Source: Enterovibrio sp045679545 (lineage in GTDB: Bacteria; Pseudomonadota; Gammaproteobacteria; Enterobacterales; Vibrionaceae). From it: a stretch of DNA of 64,000 bases. The DNA is taken from NCBI RefSeq assembly GCF_045679545.1, contig NZ_CP166195.1:1054001-1118000 (forward strand). Reading direction: 5' to 3'. The position numbers and the translations under genes were made by a program. The notes beneath the pieces were generated by a model, which was not told the DNA's origin, did not search any database, and saw only the letters and a program-made list of their open reading frames with translations. Positions within the stretch are counted from its first letter, which is position 1. The number at the start of each line of letters is the position of its first letter. Below are positions 52,710 through 62,655 of this stretch, one piece after another.

Positions 52710-53555
52710 ATGAAAACCGTCGGAGCAAATGCGCTGGTCGTTGAAGGCGGTGCAATGCGAGGGATCTTCTCTTGCGGCGTACTCGATCATTTTATGGCGC
52801 AAGATTTTTCGCCGTTTGATAGTTTCTGGGGAGTGTCAGCAGGGGCTAGCAATCTCGCTGCCTATCTGGCAAACATGCCTGGTCGCAACCGCAAAATTTA
52901 CCTCGACTACAGCCTTCGCAAAGAATTCATTAGACCCGGAAAATTCGCCCTAGGTGGTGATTTAATGGATCTAGATTGGATGTGGAAGATTACCCTCGAA
53001 GAGTTAGGGATCGATAAACGTGTTCTACAAGCCGATCCGCGACCTTTCTTCCTCGGCGTGACACGACAAGACACGGGCGAAGCAGAATACTTAACGCCAC
53101 ATGTTGATGTGTTGGCCGAAACCATGAAGGCCAGCAGTGCCTTGCCGGTGTTGTATCGCCAAGGTGTTGAACTTGACGGTGTGCATTACGTGGATGGCGG
53201 TGTAGCGGATGCGATTCCTGTTGCCGAAGCTATTCGCCGCGGCGCAACTAAAATCATGGTGCTACGAAGTCGCCCCTCTCGTTATCGAAAAACGGCGCCT
53301 AAATTTACAGCCCTCACAAAACGACTCCTCAAAGATCACCCAGCGCTGATTACGCCAATGCTAACGCGTCATGTTCGTTATAACGAGGCGCTGGAACTGA
53401 TCAATAACCCGCCTGAGGGCGTCGAAATCATCGAAATCTGCCCACCTGAATCGTTTAGATTAAAACGCCTGAGCCGTGACACAGCCTCACTGGAAAAAGG
53501 CTATGACATCGGTGTTGTAGCAGGGCAAGAGGCGATCGCGCGGTGGCTCCGCTAG
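52710..53555 (+). CDS. Patatin-like phospholipase
   Basis: 281 residues. The patatin catalytic dyad is present: S43 in the GVSAGAS nucleophile elbow and D162 in VDGGVADAIP, with the oxyanion loop GGAMRG near residue 15. No signal peptide or secretion domain is seen, so it is probably cytoplasmic and acts on membrane lipids. It resembles YjjU-type bacterial patatins. It starts 33 bases after rbsR with a GGGGGGAG site, so it can be co-transcribed, but no metabolic link to ribose is known. Confidence 0.9.
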   Translation: MKTVGANALVVEGGAMRGIFSCGVLDHFMAQDFSPFDSFWGVSAGASNLAAYLANMPGRNRKIYLDYSLRKEFIRPGKFALGGDLMDLDWMWKITLEELGIDKRVLQADPRPFFLGVTRQDTGEAEYLTPHVDVLAETMKASSALPVLYRQGVELDGVHYVDGGVADAIPVAEAIRRGATKIMVLRSRPSRYRKTAPKFTALTKRLLKDHPALITPMLTRHVRYNEALELINNPPEGVEIIEICPPESFRLKRLSRDTASLEKGYDIGVVAGQEAIARWLR

Positions 53556-53619
53556 ATCAATGGAAAAGAAATAGGCAGATGAAAGACAAGCCGCTTGTGT
53601 AGCTGCCAGGCAATAACAA

Positions 53620-54387
53620 TCAGAACTTGCCGTTGAGGTTGTTCCAGTAAGCACGCGGTGGAACGGTTTCGACGGTATCCCAATGTTCGACAATGAGGCC
53701 GTTGTCGAGCCGAAATAAATCATAAAATGCACTGTGAATGCCTTCCCGATAACCCTCACAAACGCTCAACACAAAGTTGCCATCTGCCAATGTGCGATGG
53801 TGCTGTTGATAATGAATACGAGGAGAGCCATCGGCCTCTGTGTCCAGCAGTGCAGTATTTAGCGCCCTGATATCATCCGTCAGCGCTGGGTTGTGTTCGA
53901 CGTAGCCCGTAGCAGCAACATAGTCGGGTAGGGCATTGGTGCTTCGTTCTATCAACACCTCTTTCACAAAGGCATTGATACACTGTCGGTTACTCTCGGT
54001 TTTATCTTGATCTTTCACCTTCGTTTCGCCATCAATCATCGAATGACCTGACGCATTGGGCGCTTGCTTTAGTTGAAGATTATCCCAATGTTCGACGGTG
54101 CGTTCGCCTTCAAACCGGAACACTTCAAAACAAATTTTTTCACTGCTGAAGTCATATTCGGTATGTGCGAAGACAAAATCGCCATCTGAGAAAATTCTAA
54201 TGATTTCGACGCGTGGGTTGGTTTTAGCCAATCGGGCGAACAATTCCGCTAGCCCAACATCGCCTTCTTTGGTGAGCGGATTATGTTGTATGTATTGATC
54301 TTGGTCCACGACCCTGACTGATTCTGGGTCTCCCGTTTCGATCCCTTTTAATAAGTCATGGATGCTTTGTTTTCTTAGCGTGTTCAT
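53620..54387 (-). CDS. Tandem SnoaL/NTF2-like domain protein
   Basis: 255 residues from the ATG at 54387, with AAAGGGAT upstream; a longer frame to 54564 is unsupported. Two SnoaL-like domains in tandem: the first with YIQHNPLTKEG and VEHWDNLQ, the second with YVEHNPALTDD and VEHWDTVETVP. The repeated EHW and HNP patterns are typical of the predicted-ester-cyclase/SnoaL-like group. There is no signal peptide. The ligand is unknown. It converges on the patatin gene. Confidence 0.85.
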   Translation of the reverse strand: MNTLRKQSIHDLLKGIETGDPESVRVVDQDQYIQHNPLTKEGDVGLAELFARLAKTNPRVEIIRIFSDGDFVFAHTEYDFSSEKICFEVFRFEGERTVEHWDNLQLKQAPNASGHSMIDGETKVKDQDKTESNRQCINAFVKEVLIERSTNALPDYVAATGYVEHNPALTDDIRALNTALLDTEADGSPRIHYQQHHRTLADGNFVLSVCEGYREGIHSAFYDLFRLDNGLIVEHWDTVETVPPRAYWNNLNGKF

Positions 54388-54685
54388 GTGCAAGATCCCT
54401 TTAATTGCATTTTTCTGTCGGCTATGACCATAGCCTAGCGTGTTTTGAGTATTCAAATTGGCTAGCTTTTGATTCAACGAAGAAAATGGTGAATCGAGAG
54501 AAAAGGGCGTGCCAATAGAAAAAGCAGCGCAGAGGGAGGGGGGGGTCAATCGCGCATTTGTCATCGCATTGTCTGTCAGAGATCAAGTAAAGCGGTAATT
54601 CTGTCATGCTTGATTCTCCTTTCTCGGTAAGAGTGTGGGTATACTGCGCCTTGTTATCTACCATTCGATTTTGTAGTCACAATCC

Positions 54686-55582
54686 ATGAAACTTGCCAAT
54701 AGCCCCGTTACCCAGCATGTGTTTGAAGAGATCCCGTTTTACTTGAAACGTGACGATTTGCTACACAGCCAATTTTCAGGCAACAAAGCGCGAAAGCTGA
54801 TGTCGCTTTTGCAGCATGACGATCCCAATATTACGCACTTGATTGGCTATGGCTCACCACAGGCAAATTCTTTGCTTTCTTTAGCTGCTTTGGCGGCCAT
54901 CAAAGGGTGGCAGTTGGAGTTTTATGTAGACAGGATCCCAAGCTGGCTTAAAGCGCGTCCAATCGGCAACTATCGTGGTGCGCTGGATCTGGGGGCTAAG
55001 GTGATCGCGATGTCAGACATTTGTGCCGAACCTATACATCCTGAGGCGTTTATCAAAAAACATCGTCAGGATGAGCATCATTTACTGGTGCCAGAAGGTG
55101 GCCGATCACCCATCGCGGAAGCGGGCGTGAAAACACTGGCTGATGAGATTGTAGAGTGGTCACGGTTTAATCAAGACAAACCCATCGTTGTTGCTTTGCC
55201 ATCAGGCACAGGCACAACGGCACTGTATTTAAATAAGCATCTTAACCAACATGGCATTGAAGTGCTGACCTGCCCATGTGTGGGCGGAAAAGACTACCTG
55301 ACGACACAGTTTAATGATCTGAATGAAGCCAACCATCCAAAGGTATTATCGCGCAGCCAGAAACATCATTTTGGCAAGCTGTACGAAGCGGATTATCGCG
55401 TATGGCAATCTTTACTCGATCAAACCCACATTGAGTTTGACCTACTGTATGACCCGTTAATGTGGCGTTGCTTGCTTGAATGGTATCCGAAAAACAGAGA
55501 TAAGCAGCTGTTGTATGTTCATCAAGGCGGGGTGCTGGGTAATGAAAGTATGTTGCCGCGCTACCAGCGAAAATTTGATTGA
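54686..55582 (+). CDS. PLP-dependent ACC-deaminase/D-cysteine desulfhydrase family enzyme
   Basis: 298 residues, tryptophan-synthase-beta fold (fold type II). The PLP lysine is K34 in FSGNKARKLMSLL, followed by the phosphate-binding loop LPSGTGTTALYL near the middle. Family members deaminate 1-aminocyclopropane-1-carboxylate or cleave D-cysteine to sulfide, pyruvate and ammonia; which one applies cannot be told here, and the protein is somewhat short for a D-cysteine desulfhydrase. Likely cytoplasmic, monocistronic. Confidence 0.85.
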   Translation: MKLANSPVTQHVFEEIPFYLKRDDLLHSQFSGNKARKLMSLLQHDDPNITHLIGYGSPQANSLLSLAALAAIKGWQLEFYVDRIPSWLKARPIGNYRGALDLGAKVIAMSDICAEPIHPEAFIKKHRQDEHHLLVPEGGRSPIAEAGVKTLADEIVEWSRFNQDKPIVVALPSGTGTTALYLNKHLNQHGIEVLTCPCVGGKDYLTTQFNDLNEANHPKVLSRSQKHHFGKLYEADYRVWQSLLDQTHIEFDLLYDPLMWRCLLEWYPKNRDKQLLYVHQGGVLGNESMLPRYQRKFD

Positions 55583-55627
55583 AGCATTTCATCAGATGGA
55601 AGCGACATAGATAGGGGGTAAGAAACA

Positions 55628-55673
55628 AGAAAGTGGACTAGAAAGTGCACAAGAAAGCGGAATAGAAAAAAGC
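55628..55673. repeat. Degenerate 12-bp tandem repeat
   Basis: About four copies with period 12: AGAAAGTGGACT, AGAAAGTGCACA, AGAAAGCGGAAT and AGAAAAAAGC. It lies 46 bases after the PLP-enzyme stop codon, in non-coding sequence. Confidence 0.7.
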
Positions 55674-55848
55674 TTTTTTTCGTTCAAAGCCGCAGAACAA
55701 CTTGCGTTCAGTAAATGCAGAGAAAAACCATTCGAAAACGTTTAATTTTTCTCTTCACTGCTAAGACAAGCGCCACATTGTATAAAAATAACCGCCATCA
55801 GACGTTTAGCTTGGTTAGCCCTTGCTACGCTTGTCATATCACAAAAAT

Positions 55849-58071
55849 ATGAGACAGGTAATGCTAGAAACCACAGGGGTTCATTCGGTGGAGGGGGTTG
55901 TTCATCGTCAACTTCACAAGCCAATTTTCACGCAACTGGTTATTTTCCTTGGCACATTGCTGAGTTTTTATCTCTCGTCTTTTTTTACTTTTGAGCCGAT
56001 GGGCTTTTTTGTTCTGTCGTTTGTAAATGGGTTTATGGTGGCAGCAATGTTGCTGCTGGGTTTGCGAGTTCTACCCGCTATTATTGCGGCACTTATTGTG
56101 CGTTATCTGTTGTTTGTGGACGTGCCGATCGATCATGCCATTCTTTTGACAACAACATTACCTATCCCACCGATTATAACCACGTTGGTTTTTAATGCAG
56201 CAGTGAAGAAGGTGAAAGCCCACAGCGTTCCGCTTAAGGCTGGTATCTATTTTCTCATGTTTTGCATGGCCTTACCTGTGCTTCAGGCGTGTTTGCTTTT
56301 GCTGGTCGCATCCCTTTCGGGTGTGTTGATTAGCGGTGAATTCATCTTCTTCTCGTCGATCAGTATGGCGCTCACTCACCTGATCATTACCCCATTACTG
56401 TTCATCTTATTGAGCCTGCTGTTTTGGTCAGGGAAAGATAAATACATCAGCCTGGACAAGAACATATTTCTTGCCAATAGCTCACCATTGGCTTATCGCA
56501 TTTGGCTTGCGCTGTTGTCGTTGTTGATTGTCGTTAATCTGTTGCTACCGGATTCTTTGGCGCTCTATTCGCTAGGGTTCTTCTCGATAGTCATCGTATT
56601 CGCTGGTATTGGCCGATTTGGGGTTTTGCGTCCAATGGCATTTGGCTCAGTGGTGATGGCGGTCGTAATGTACAGCGCGACAAATCGAGTAAATATGGCT
56701 ATGGCTCTCGATGACAGATTTGTGGGTTTGACGGAGATGCTTACCGCCTTTGCTATTTTGGGCTACATTCACGGCAGTTCCACGATCAGAAGCTTCATGA
56801 TGGCAAATGAAAAGATTCGTGTGGAACGCACCGATCCCTATACCGGGCTCTATAATCTTGCTCAGTTAAAAGAAGATCTCGAGTGCAGCAAGCAGCCCAT
56901 TTTGGTTTTTCTTGATTTATGGCCAACGCTGTCGAAGCTGGCGGGGATCGGGCATCGTGGGCAATCACAGTTACTGCGTCAAATCACACGCAGCCTTTTC
57001 GCCGAGCACTCTGATATTAAACGGGCATATCGTCCGCCATTTACAACGGGTGTGTTGTTTGTTTTGCCTCGGAACAAGAATGTGAACGGTGAGCTGTTGT
57101 CGTTAAGCACGATGCTGGATGAATTTCAGTTCTACTGGCAGGACACGTCGATCAGCTTGGTCTCTCATACCTTACATTGTTTGAAACTGACTAACGATGA
57201 GGAATTGGATGCCAAAATTTCGATGTTTTGTGACCAGCCTTACCTCGCTCATCAAAAGATCTGTTGGTTTGATGACAGTGGGCTGTCTGCGCAAAGAGTG
57301 TCACGGTTGATCAAGGTTCAGAAGGCGCTGAAAAACAATGAATTTGAGCTTTACTGTCAGCCATATCGGAACTTGCAAGATTCCCGTGTAGCAAGCAGTT
57401 TTGAAGTGTTACTGAGGCTGCGCCCTGCTGACGGATCGTCGCTAGATCCCGAAGAATTTTTCCCTATGATTAATGAGTTTGGCGTGGAAGAAAAATTGGA
57501 TCAGTGGGTAATCGAAAATACGTTTAAGCAGCTATCAACCCATCTTACACAGTGGGATCTCATCAATCGTTGTGCCATTAATCTCACGGCGAAGTCTTTG
57601 GGTAACGAAGATCTTTCTGATTATGTGCTTGCACTCGCTAACAAGTATCAGATCCCGTTAGGACGTATTTGCTTTGAAATCACGGAATCCGCGGCTTTGG
57701 AAAATGAAGCGCAAGCTATCGCGACGGTAGAAGCGTTAAAAGAAGCGGGTTGTAACATTGCGTTGGATGATTTTGGAACAGGGTACGCGAGCTTTGCTTA
57801 CTTGCGCCGTATTCCGGTAACTGTGCTGAAGATCGATGGGGAGTTTATTCGCCACTTACCAACGAACCCAACGGATCAGCTCATTGTGCAGTCGATTAGT
57901 TTGGTTGCACAGAACATGTCGTTGGTGACCGTTGCTGAATACGTGGAAACGGAAGAGCATGCTGCTTTGCTACAAGATCTCGGCATCAATTATGCGCAGG
58001 GCTTTGGCATGGCTAAACCGATCCCTCTGTTTCAGCATATAGCGGCAATGAACGCATTGGTACAAAGGTAA
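55849..58071 (+). CDS. Membrane EAL-domain phosphodiesterase with degenerate GGDEF domain
   Basis: About 740 residues. An N-terminal membrane region of about eight helices (residues 20-310, MASE-like) is followed by a GGDEF-like domain (starting TDPYTGLYNLAQLKEDL) in which the catalytic motif is lost (PPFTTGVLFVLP), then a full EAL domain. Expected EAL residues are present: E in SSFEVLLRLRP, N in CAINLTAKS, E in FEITESAAL, DD in LDDFGTGYAS, K in VLKIDGEF, E in VAEYVETEE, then QGFGMAKP. It should hydrolyse c-di-GMP at the membrane. The start is uncertain: ATG at 55849 or 55861, or a TTG at 55822. Confidence 0.9.
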   Translation: MRQVMLETTGVHSVEGVVHRQLHKPIFTQLVIFLGTLLSFYLSSFFTFEPMGFFVLSFVNGFMVAAMLLLGLRVLPAIIAALIVRYLLFVDVPIDHAILLTTTLPIPPIITTLVFNAAVKKVKAHSVPLKAGIYFLMFCMALPVLQACLLLLVASLSGVLISGEFIFFSSISMALTHLIITPLLFILLSLLFWSGKDKYISLDKNIFLANSSPLAYRIWLALLSLLIVVNLLLPDSLALYSLGFFSIVIVFAGIGRFGVLRPMAFGSVVMAVVMYSATNRVNMAMALDDRFVGLTEMLTAFAILGYIHGSSTIRSFMMANEKIRVERTDPYTGLYNLAQLKEDLECSKQPILVFLDLWPTLSKLAGIGHRGQSQLLRQITRSLFAEHSDIKRAYRPPFTTGVLFVLPRNKNVNGELLSLSTMLDEFQFYWQDTSISLVSHTLHCLKLTNDEELDAKISMFCDQPYLAHQKICWFDDSGLSAQRVSRLIKVQKALKNNEFELYCQPYRNLQDSRVASSFEVLLRLRPADGSSLDPEEFFPMINEFGVEEKLDQWVIENTFKQLSTHLTQWDLINRCAINLTAKSLGNEDLSDYVLALANKYQIPLGRICFEITESAALENEAQAIATVEALKEAGCNIALDDFGTGYASFAYLRRIPVTVLKIDGEFIRHLPTNPTDQLIVQSISLVAQNMSLVTVAEYVETEEHAALLQDLGINYAQGFGMAKPIPLFQHIAAMNALVQR

Positions 58072-58127
58072 TGCTTACTCGCGGGATAGGGATAGCGAGA
58101 GCGCGTCGAAACAGCAGGGTGACAAAG

Positions 58128-58157
58128 AAAAAGCCAGAATCAGGATTCTGGCTTTTT
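58128..58157. terminator. Bidirectional rho-independent terminator
   Basis: AAAAAGCCAGAATC and GATTCTGGCTTTTT pair perfectly around a very short loop. It serves the EAL gene (plus) and the next gene (minus). Confidence 0.93.
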
Positions 58158-58198
58158 CGCTTGCAAATGATTGGGATCTGGAAACGGTCTGACGATGT

Positions 58199-58552
58199 TT
58201 AGCTGCGCTTCGGTTGCTTGTAGGTGCGACCCGCGGCCGCGTAAGTATCGCGGTTTTTGATTTCAAACTGGGTGTAGAAGAACCAAGCAACGAAAACGAT
58301 CACGTCATCGCCCACGTTCATGACATGCTCAACGAACTCTTCTTCTTTGCCTTCATCGTTTGTTTCGGTGAATACGTGATAGACGCGGTTATCACCGCTT
58401 TCGGTTTCAGCCAGTGAAAATTGGCCTGTCATGGCATTAGCAGCCTCTGCCACTTCTGTATCATCACATGCTTTTAATACTTCTAGCGCTTCTGGCAAGT
58501 TGGTTTTTTCGCAAAGGGCTTTTACCAGCGTTTCAAAATCTTGTTGTTCCAT
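58199..58552 (-). CDS. Small acidic protein, unknown function
   Basis: 117 residues from the ATG at 58552, with GGA seven bases upstream; a TTG at 58564 is an alternative. Acidic overall (many E and D), with one aromatic hydrophobic stretch near DVIVFVAWFFYTQFEIK that could be a beta strand or weak membrane contact. No family is recognised. It lies downstream of the YebC/YeeN gene with a terminator between them, so it has its own promoter. Confidence 0.7.
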   Translation of the reverse strand: MEQQDFETLVKALCEKTNLPEALEVLKACDDTEVAEAANAMTGQFSLAETESGDNRVYHVFTETNDEGKEEEFVEHVMNVGDDVIVFVAWFFYTQFEIKNRDTYAAAGRTYKQPKRS

Positions 58553-58588
58553 GGAGGAATCCAACCTGTTACTTAAGGATATAACGGA

Positions 58589-58613
58589 AAATGCCCGGTC
58601 GAACCGGGCATTT
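58589..58613 (-). terminator. Terminator of the YebC/YeeN-family gene
   Basis: AAATGCCCGGT and ACCGGGCATTT form a perfect 11-bp stem with a 3-base loop, just downstream of the minus-strand gene. Confidence 0.85.
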
Positions 58614-58633
58614 CGTGACGCAGAGGTGAAGGA

Positions 58634-59356
58634 TTACTCCTCGATTTCTGCGTTGTGGTATACGTTTTGTACGTCGTCGCAATCGTTCAGCATGTCCATG
58701 AATTTGTCGAAAGCTGCAACATCGTCGCCTTTCACTTCGGTCATGGTTTGTGGAACGAAGGTGATTTCTTCAACATCAATCTCAACATCAGGCATTGAAT
58801 CTGCCAGTGCGTTTTTGACTTTGAAAAATTCAGTCGTTGGCGCGAATACAGTGATCACGCCATCTTCGCATTCAATGTCAGTCACATCAACGTCTGCCAT
58901 CATCAGGGCTTCAAGCACGGCTTCTTCGTCATCGCCCGCAAACTGGAAAACCGCTTGGTGCTCGAACATGTGAGCAACCGTACCAGGGCCACCAATTTTA
59001 GAATGTGTTTTCACGAAACACTGACGTACTTCCATATAGGTACGGTTGTTGTTGTCAGTTAGACAGTCAACAATCACTGAACAACCACCCGGACCAAAGC
59101 CTTCGTAGCGAGCAACTTCATAGTTTTCACCACCACCGCCAGCCGCCTTTTCAATCGCTTTTTCGATAACGTGGCTTGGCACCTGATCTTTTTTTGCTTT
59201 TTCGATCATGCGCTTTAGCGAAAGGTTAGTATCTGGATCGCCGCCACCGTTCTTCGCGATAACATAGATCTCTTTGCCATACTTTGAATACAGCTTAACT
59301 TTGGCGCCTTGGGTTTTCGCCATTGCATTTTTGCGAACTTCGAAACTGCGTCCCAT
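58634..59356 (-). CDS. YebC/YeeN-family translation or DNA-binding regulatory protein
   Basis: 240 residues. The YebC family pattern is clear: KLYSKYGKEIYVIAKNGGGD, KKDQVPSHVIEKAIEKAAGG, YEGFGPGGCSVIVDCLTDN and the acidic C terminus DDVQNVYHNAE. From memory it is closer to E. coli YeeN than to YebC, because of the MGR start. Family members have been described as transcription regulators and, more recently, as ribosome-acting factors. It is a single gene. Confidence 0.9.
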   Translation of the reverse strand: MGRSFEVRKNAMAKTQGAKVKLYSKYGKEIYVIAKNGGGDPDTNLSLKRMIEKAKKDQVPSHVIEKAIEKAAGGGGENYEVARYEGFGPGGCSVIVDCLTDNNNRTYMEVRQCFVKTHSKIGGPGTVAHMFEHQAVFQFAGDDEEAVLEALMMADVDVTDIECEDGVITVFAPTTEFFKVKNALADSMPDVEIDVEEITFVPQTMTEVKGDDVAAFDKFMDMLNDCDDVQNVYHNAEIEE

Positions 59357-59502
59357 GGGGGTTACTCTCTATAATTTACGTTTGTTGAAGTGGGTGGATT
59401 TTATCAATCACTGCTTTGGTTTTTCCAGCATTAAAGTGATGTAAGCGCCATGAAATGCCGTGTGGGATCAAATCTGATGGTATTTGCACAATTTATAAGC
59501 GT

Positions 59503-59526
59503 AAAAAAGGCGGCTTTCGCCGCCTA
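59503..59526 (-). terminator. Terminator of the GH16 gene
   Basis: GGCGGC and GCCGCC (59509-59524) form a perfect stem with a 4-base loop; on the minus strand they are followed by TTTTTT. Confidence 0.92.
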
Positions 59527-59546
59527 GTTACTGTGTTACTGAGCGT

Positions 59547-61115
59547 TTACTTCTCGTAACGAATGTTGTCGATGTTAAGAACCATTGGACCGGTAGGTTC
59601 AATAACAAAGATGTTTTTCAGCCCACCAACGTTAGCTTTTGCGCCAGGAGCGAAGCGGTTTCCATTGTTCACCAACTCGGCGAAGCTAATGCGTACTTCT
59701 TTCCATTGACCAATTGGTGGCAGTTCAACATCAATATCACTTGATGCTGGCCAGCCGCTATCAACGCGAACCATGACGCCTGTACCAGGTGCTTGTTCTT
59801 CGACCATCATGTCAAACACGATCTCTCCACCACTCATCCAGTCCGTCATGTTGACTTCTGGGGATTCGAAGTAAAAGTTACCGATTTCACCCGTCTTCTT
59901 GATGCCAAGAACATTACCGCGTCCTGCAACTTCTTTGGTCTCAATGTAGATCTTGAACTGCGGGTCATACTCTTTCGAGCGCAGGTGCTTGTCAAGATTG
60001 TCATCATACAACGTAAACAGCGGGCCTTTTGCGTAGTCTGGACCTGGAATGATGATCTCAGGTGCCGGAGTGCCTGCAACAAACTGCGCGTCTTCCGATA
60101 CCGTGGCACAGCCTTTGCCTGTAACCGGATCTTTTGAACATTCGTAAACGCGAACAAAGTCCACTTCCATCGTTTGCGGGAAGATGGCTTCATCGATGCC
60201 GCCTTCATTGGCGTTAGATGCCCATGAGCCACCCAATGCTAAGTTCAGGATCATGTGAAAACGCTGGTTGAAGGGGGCATCGCTTTCGCCGGTGACCCAT
60301 TTGCCACCTTCTTTGTATTGGCTGTACCAACCATCAGAACGCTGCGTGGCGTAGTGCACATCATCTACATACCAGCGCATTTCATCCTTTTCCCACTCGA
60401 TAGAGTAGGTATGGAAGCCATCTGCTGGGTTAATGTGATTAGGAAGTTCATACTCGGCTGCGGTGCTCACGTTATCAGGCCATTCGCGACCGTAGTGAAG
60501 TGTCCCGTGAATACGGCCTTCTTTCTTACCTGGTTCGGCACCAAGCTCATCCGTTGGCGTTTTCAGGTTAACGGCTTCGACAATGTCGATTTCGCCAGAC
60601 GCAGCCCAACCACCATAAACATAGTCAGTCGGCAGCATCCATATTGCTGGCCAAGTACCTTGTCCGAATGGCAGTTTAGCGCGAACTTCAAAGCGCCCGT
60701 ATTGCCAATCGCCTTTGTTCATGGTTCTTAAGCGAGCAGACGTATACGGAAGGGTTGCTTTGTGACGGCTCTTACCTTCTGGATCAGACGGTCCAGTAAA
60801 CTGATAGTTGCGTGCAACGATGTGCAGCTTTCCATCTTCTACGAACGAGTTAACGGGCCGTTTTGTGTAGCATTGACGCTCGGCGTTACCGCCGCCGTAA
60901 CAGTTTACTTCATGTTCCCATTTGTTCTTATCAATGGTGTCGCCACTGAATTCATCATTCCATATCAGCGTCCACGACGCGTTTGGTTGCACCACAGCAA
61001 CGCTGGTGTCTGGGCCCGCTTGAACAGGCTGATACACTTTCGACTCACAACCTACCATGGCGCCTAATATCGCGGTGGCTAACAGTGCACGTCGATAAGG
61101 GAAATTACTCATCAT
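59547..61115 (-). CDS. GH16-family beta-glucanase lipoprotein with C-terminal carbohydrate-binding-like domain
   Basis: About 522 residues from the ATG at 61115, or the next ATG, with AAGGA upstream. The lipobox is GAMVGC with C23, so the enzyme is lipid-anchored. GH16 core with WNDEFSGDTIDKNKWEHE and the catalytic signature GEIDIVEAV (E175, D177, E180). It also has GQGTWPAIWMLPT and the substrate-site YSIEWEKDEMRWYVDD. The C-terminal 150 residues resemble a galactose-binding-like domain of the ExoP type. It should cleave beta-1,3- or mixed beta-glucans such as laminarin; agarase activity is less likely. Downstream of the LamB-like porin, same operon. Confidence 0.9.
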   Translation of the reverse strand: MMSNFPYRRALLATAILGAMVGCESKVYQPVQAGPDTSVAVVQPNASWTLIWNDEFSGDTIDKNKWEHEVNCYGGGNAERQCYTKRPVNSFVEDGKLHIVARNYQFTGPSDPEGKSRHKATLPYTSARLRTMNKGDWQYGRFEVRAKLPFGQGTWPAIWMLPTDYVYGGWAASGEIDIVEAVNLKTPTDELGAEPGKKEGRIHGTLHYGREWPDNVSTAAEYELPNHINPADGFHTYSIEWEKDEMRWYVDDVHYATQRSDGWYSQYKEGGKWVTGESDAPFNQRFHMILNLALGGSWASNANEGGIDEAIFPQTMEVDFVRVYECSKDPVTGKGCATVSEDAQFVAGTPAPEIIIPGPDYAKGPLFTLYDDNLDKHLRSKEYDPQFKIYIETKEVAGRGNVLGIKKTGEIGNFYFESPEVNMTDWMSGGEIVFDMMVEEQAPGTGVMVRVDSGWPASSDIDVELPPIGQWKEVRISFAELVNNGNRFAPGAKANVGGLKNIFVIEPTGPMVLNIDNIRYEK

Positions 61116-61210
61116 TGTTTCCTTACTCGTCGGCAATTCATGAGAATTGCTAAAAATCTCTTATTCGTTAAGGCTACATATTTAGCGTAGCCATACATGA
61201 CGTGAACGGC

Positions 61211-62623
61211 TTACCAGTAAGCATCTGCTTGAATACCAAAGACGATGTCGTCTTTAAGTGGTACAGCGTTGCCACCGCCTTGCTCTCCCGTCGTCCAAGA
61301 TAGCGGCAAATAAGTAGCTGTAAATCGAATCTCTGCCGTAGAAAGGCCATCAGACAACACAAAGGTCGGGGCAACAGTAAACTTAGATTGGTGCCAGTGA
61401 CCCCCACTTTGGACATTTTCGTAATAACCGACTTCGGTTTGGACAATGAAATTGTCAACAACTGGGAAGATGTTACGCATCATGATGGACACCCAGTAGT
61501 TGTAACTACCGTCGTCACCTTCATTGTTGGTGCCTTCATCGTTGTATTGTGCTTGTAAAGACGGGAAAAAACCTATTCCACTGCTGTTTGTGTAACCACC
61601 CCATAAGAGTGCACGAGCGGAAGTTGCATCTTCTTCTCTGAGAGTGATTCGGTAGTAGGGATCACCAAAAAATGGAGCACCATTACCAAAAGCTCTTACG
61701 TCGTTTATTTTGTACCCTTGAGTCAATGAGCCTGGACGAAGAGACGCATAGTCAGTAATAGTACCGCCTAAAAGATTGCCTGAACCGAGCCCTTCTCCTG
61801 CCTGTAAAATTGCATAAGAGAAAGCGTTCCCTTTAAGACCAAAAAAGTTAAGCATGTGATAGATAGCGGTAACATCGTAACCATCTTCTGCCCACTCTTT
61901 ACCCGTTAAATCCCAGTTGTCTGGCATATACTTATAATTGCCTTGTAACGTCAGCGCACCAAGCGTGTATGAAAGATGGAAAGTGTGCATCGGGTTGTTT
62001 TGGTTTTCGTAAAGGGAATTGCGTTCAGCATCTGTTACGTAACGCTCATTTTGCTGCGAGATAACGTTTGGGTCTTTTGATGCGCGTTCAATGAAATCAT
62101 CATAGTCGCCGTCAAGACTAATATTTCGTTCACTCGAAATGTAGGCAAGATCAAGGAAGCCGTCACCCACTTCAAAGTCTTGGATACCAGCGCCAATCCC
62201 TTCAAGATCGGTATAGAAAAAATCGGTCATGAAGATGTAGTTTTCTTCGCCGAGTTTTCTTTTACCACCCCAAAGTGTCCCTGAGCGAGTGAGGCCATCC
62301 ATTTCGACAAAACCGATGAGGTCATCAAATTCTGTATCACCAACGCCAATGTTGATGCGAAGCTGTTGGTCGTCACCAATATTAGTAATCGTGGTAAAAC
62401 CAAAGTTACCGTCGTTGTCCGACTCTAACCCGAGTCGACCTAGCTGTTCCTTTTGACCGCCGATATCTGCTTTCTTGAAGTCATTTTCCTTACTGGCAAA
62501 AAAGCCAGCACGAAAGTAACCGTGGAATTCAACTTCGTCAATGATGGCAGCATTCACCGCCGGCACACCCGAAAGGGCAGCAGCAGCGCTTAGCACAGCC
62601 ATCGATAATCTGGACTTTTTCAT
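61211..62623 (-). CDS. LamB-like outer-membrane sugar porin
   Basis: 470 residues from the ATG at 62623, with GGAG five bases upstream. Signal peptide MKKSRLSMAVLSAAAALSGVPAVNA. The barrel starts with VEFHGYFRAGFF and contains GTLWGGKRKLG and the family's later strands, ending in an aromatic residue (GIQADAYW) as outer-membrane beta-barrels do. LamB-family porins pass maltodextrins or other oligosaccharides. The link with GH16 suggests beta-glucan oligosaccharides. A GAAAGCGCTTTC palindrome lies 33 bases before the ATG. Confidence 0.9.
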   Translation of the reverse strand: MKKSRLSMAVLSAAAALSGVPAVNAAIIDEVEFHGYFRAGFFASKENDFKKADIGGQKEQLGRLGLESDNDGNFGFTTITNIGDDQQLRINIGVGDTEFDDLIGFVEMDGLTRSGTLWGGKRKLGEENYIFMTDFFYTDLEGIGAGIQDFEVGDGFLDLAYISSERNISLDGDYDDFIERASKDPNVISQQNERYVTDAERNSLYENQNNPMHTFHLSYTLGALTLQGNYKYMPDNWDLTGKEWAEDGYDVTAIYHMLNFFGLKGNAFSYAILQAGEGLGSGNLLGGTITDYASLRPGSLTQGYKINDVRAFGNGAPFFGDPYYRITLREEDATSARALLWGGYTNSSGIGFFPSLQAQYNDEGTNNEGDDGSYNYWVSIMMRNIFPVVDNFIVQTEVGYYENVQSGGHWHQSKFTVAPTFVLSDGLSTAEIRFTATYLPLSWTTGEQGGGNAVPLKDDIVFGIQADAYW

Positions 62624-62655
62624 TCTCACTCCGTCAGAGATTAGGTTACCCCTAA

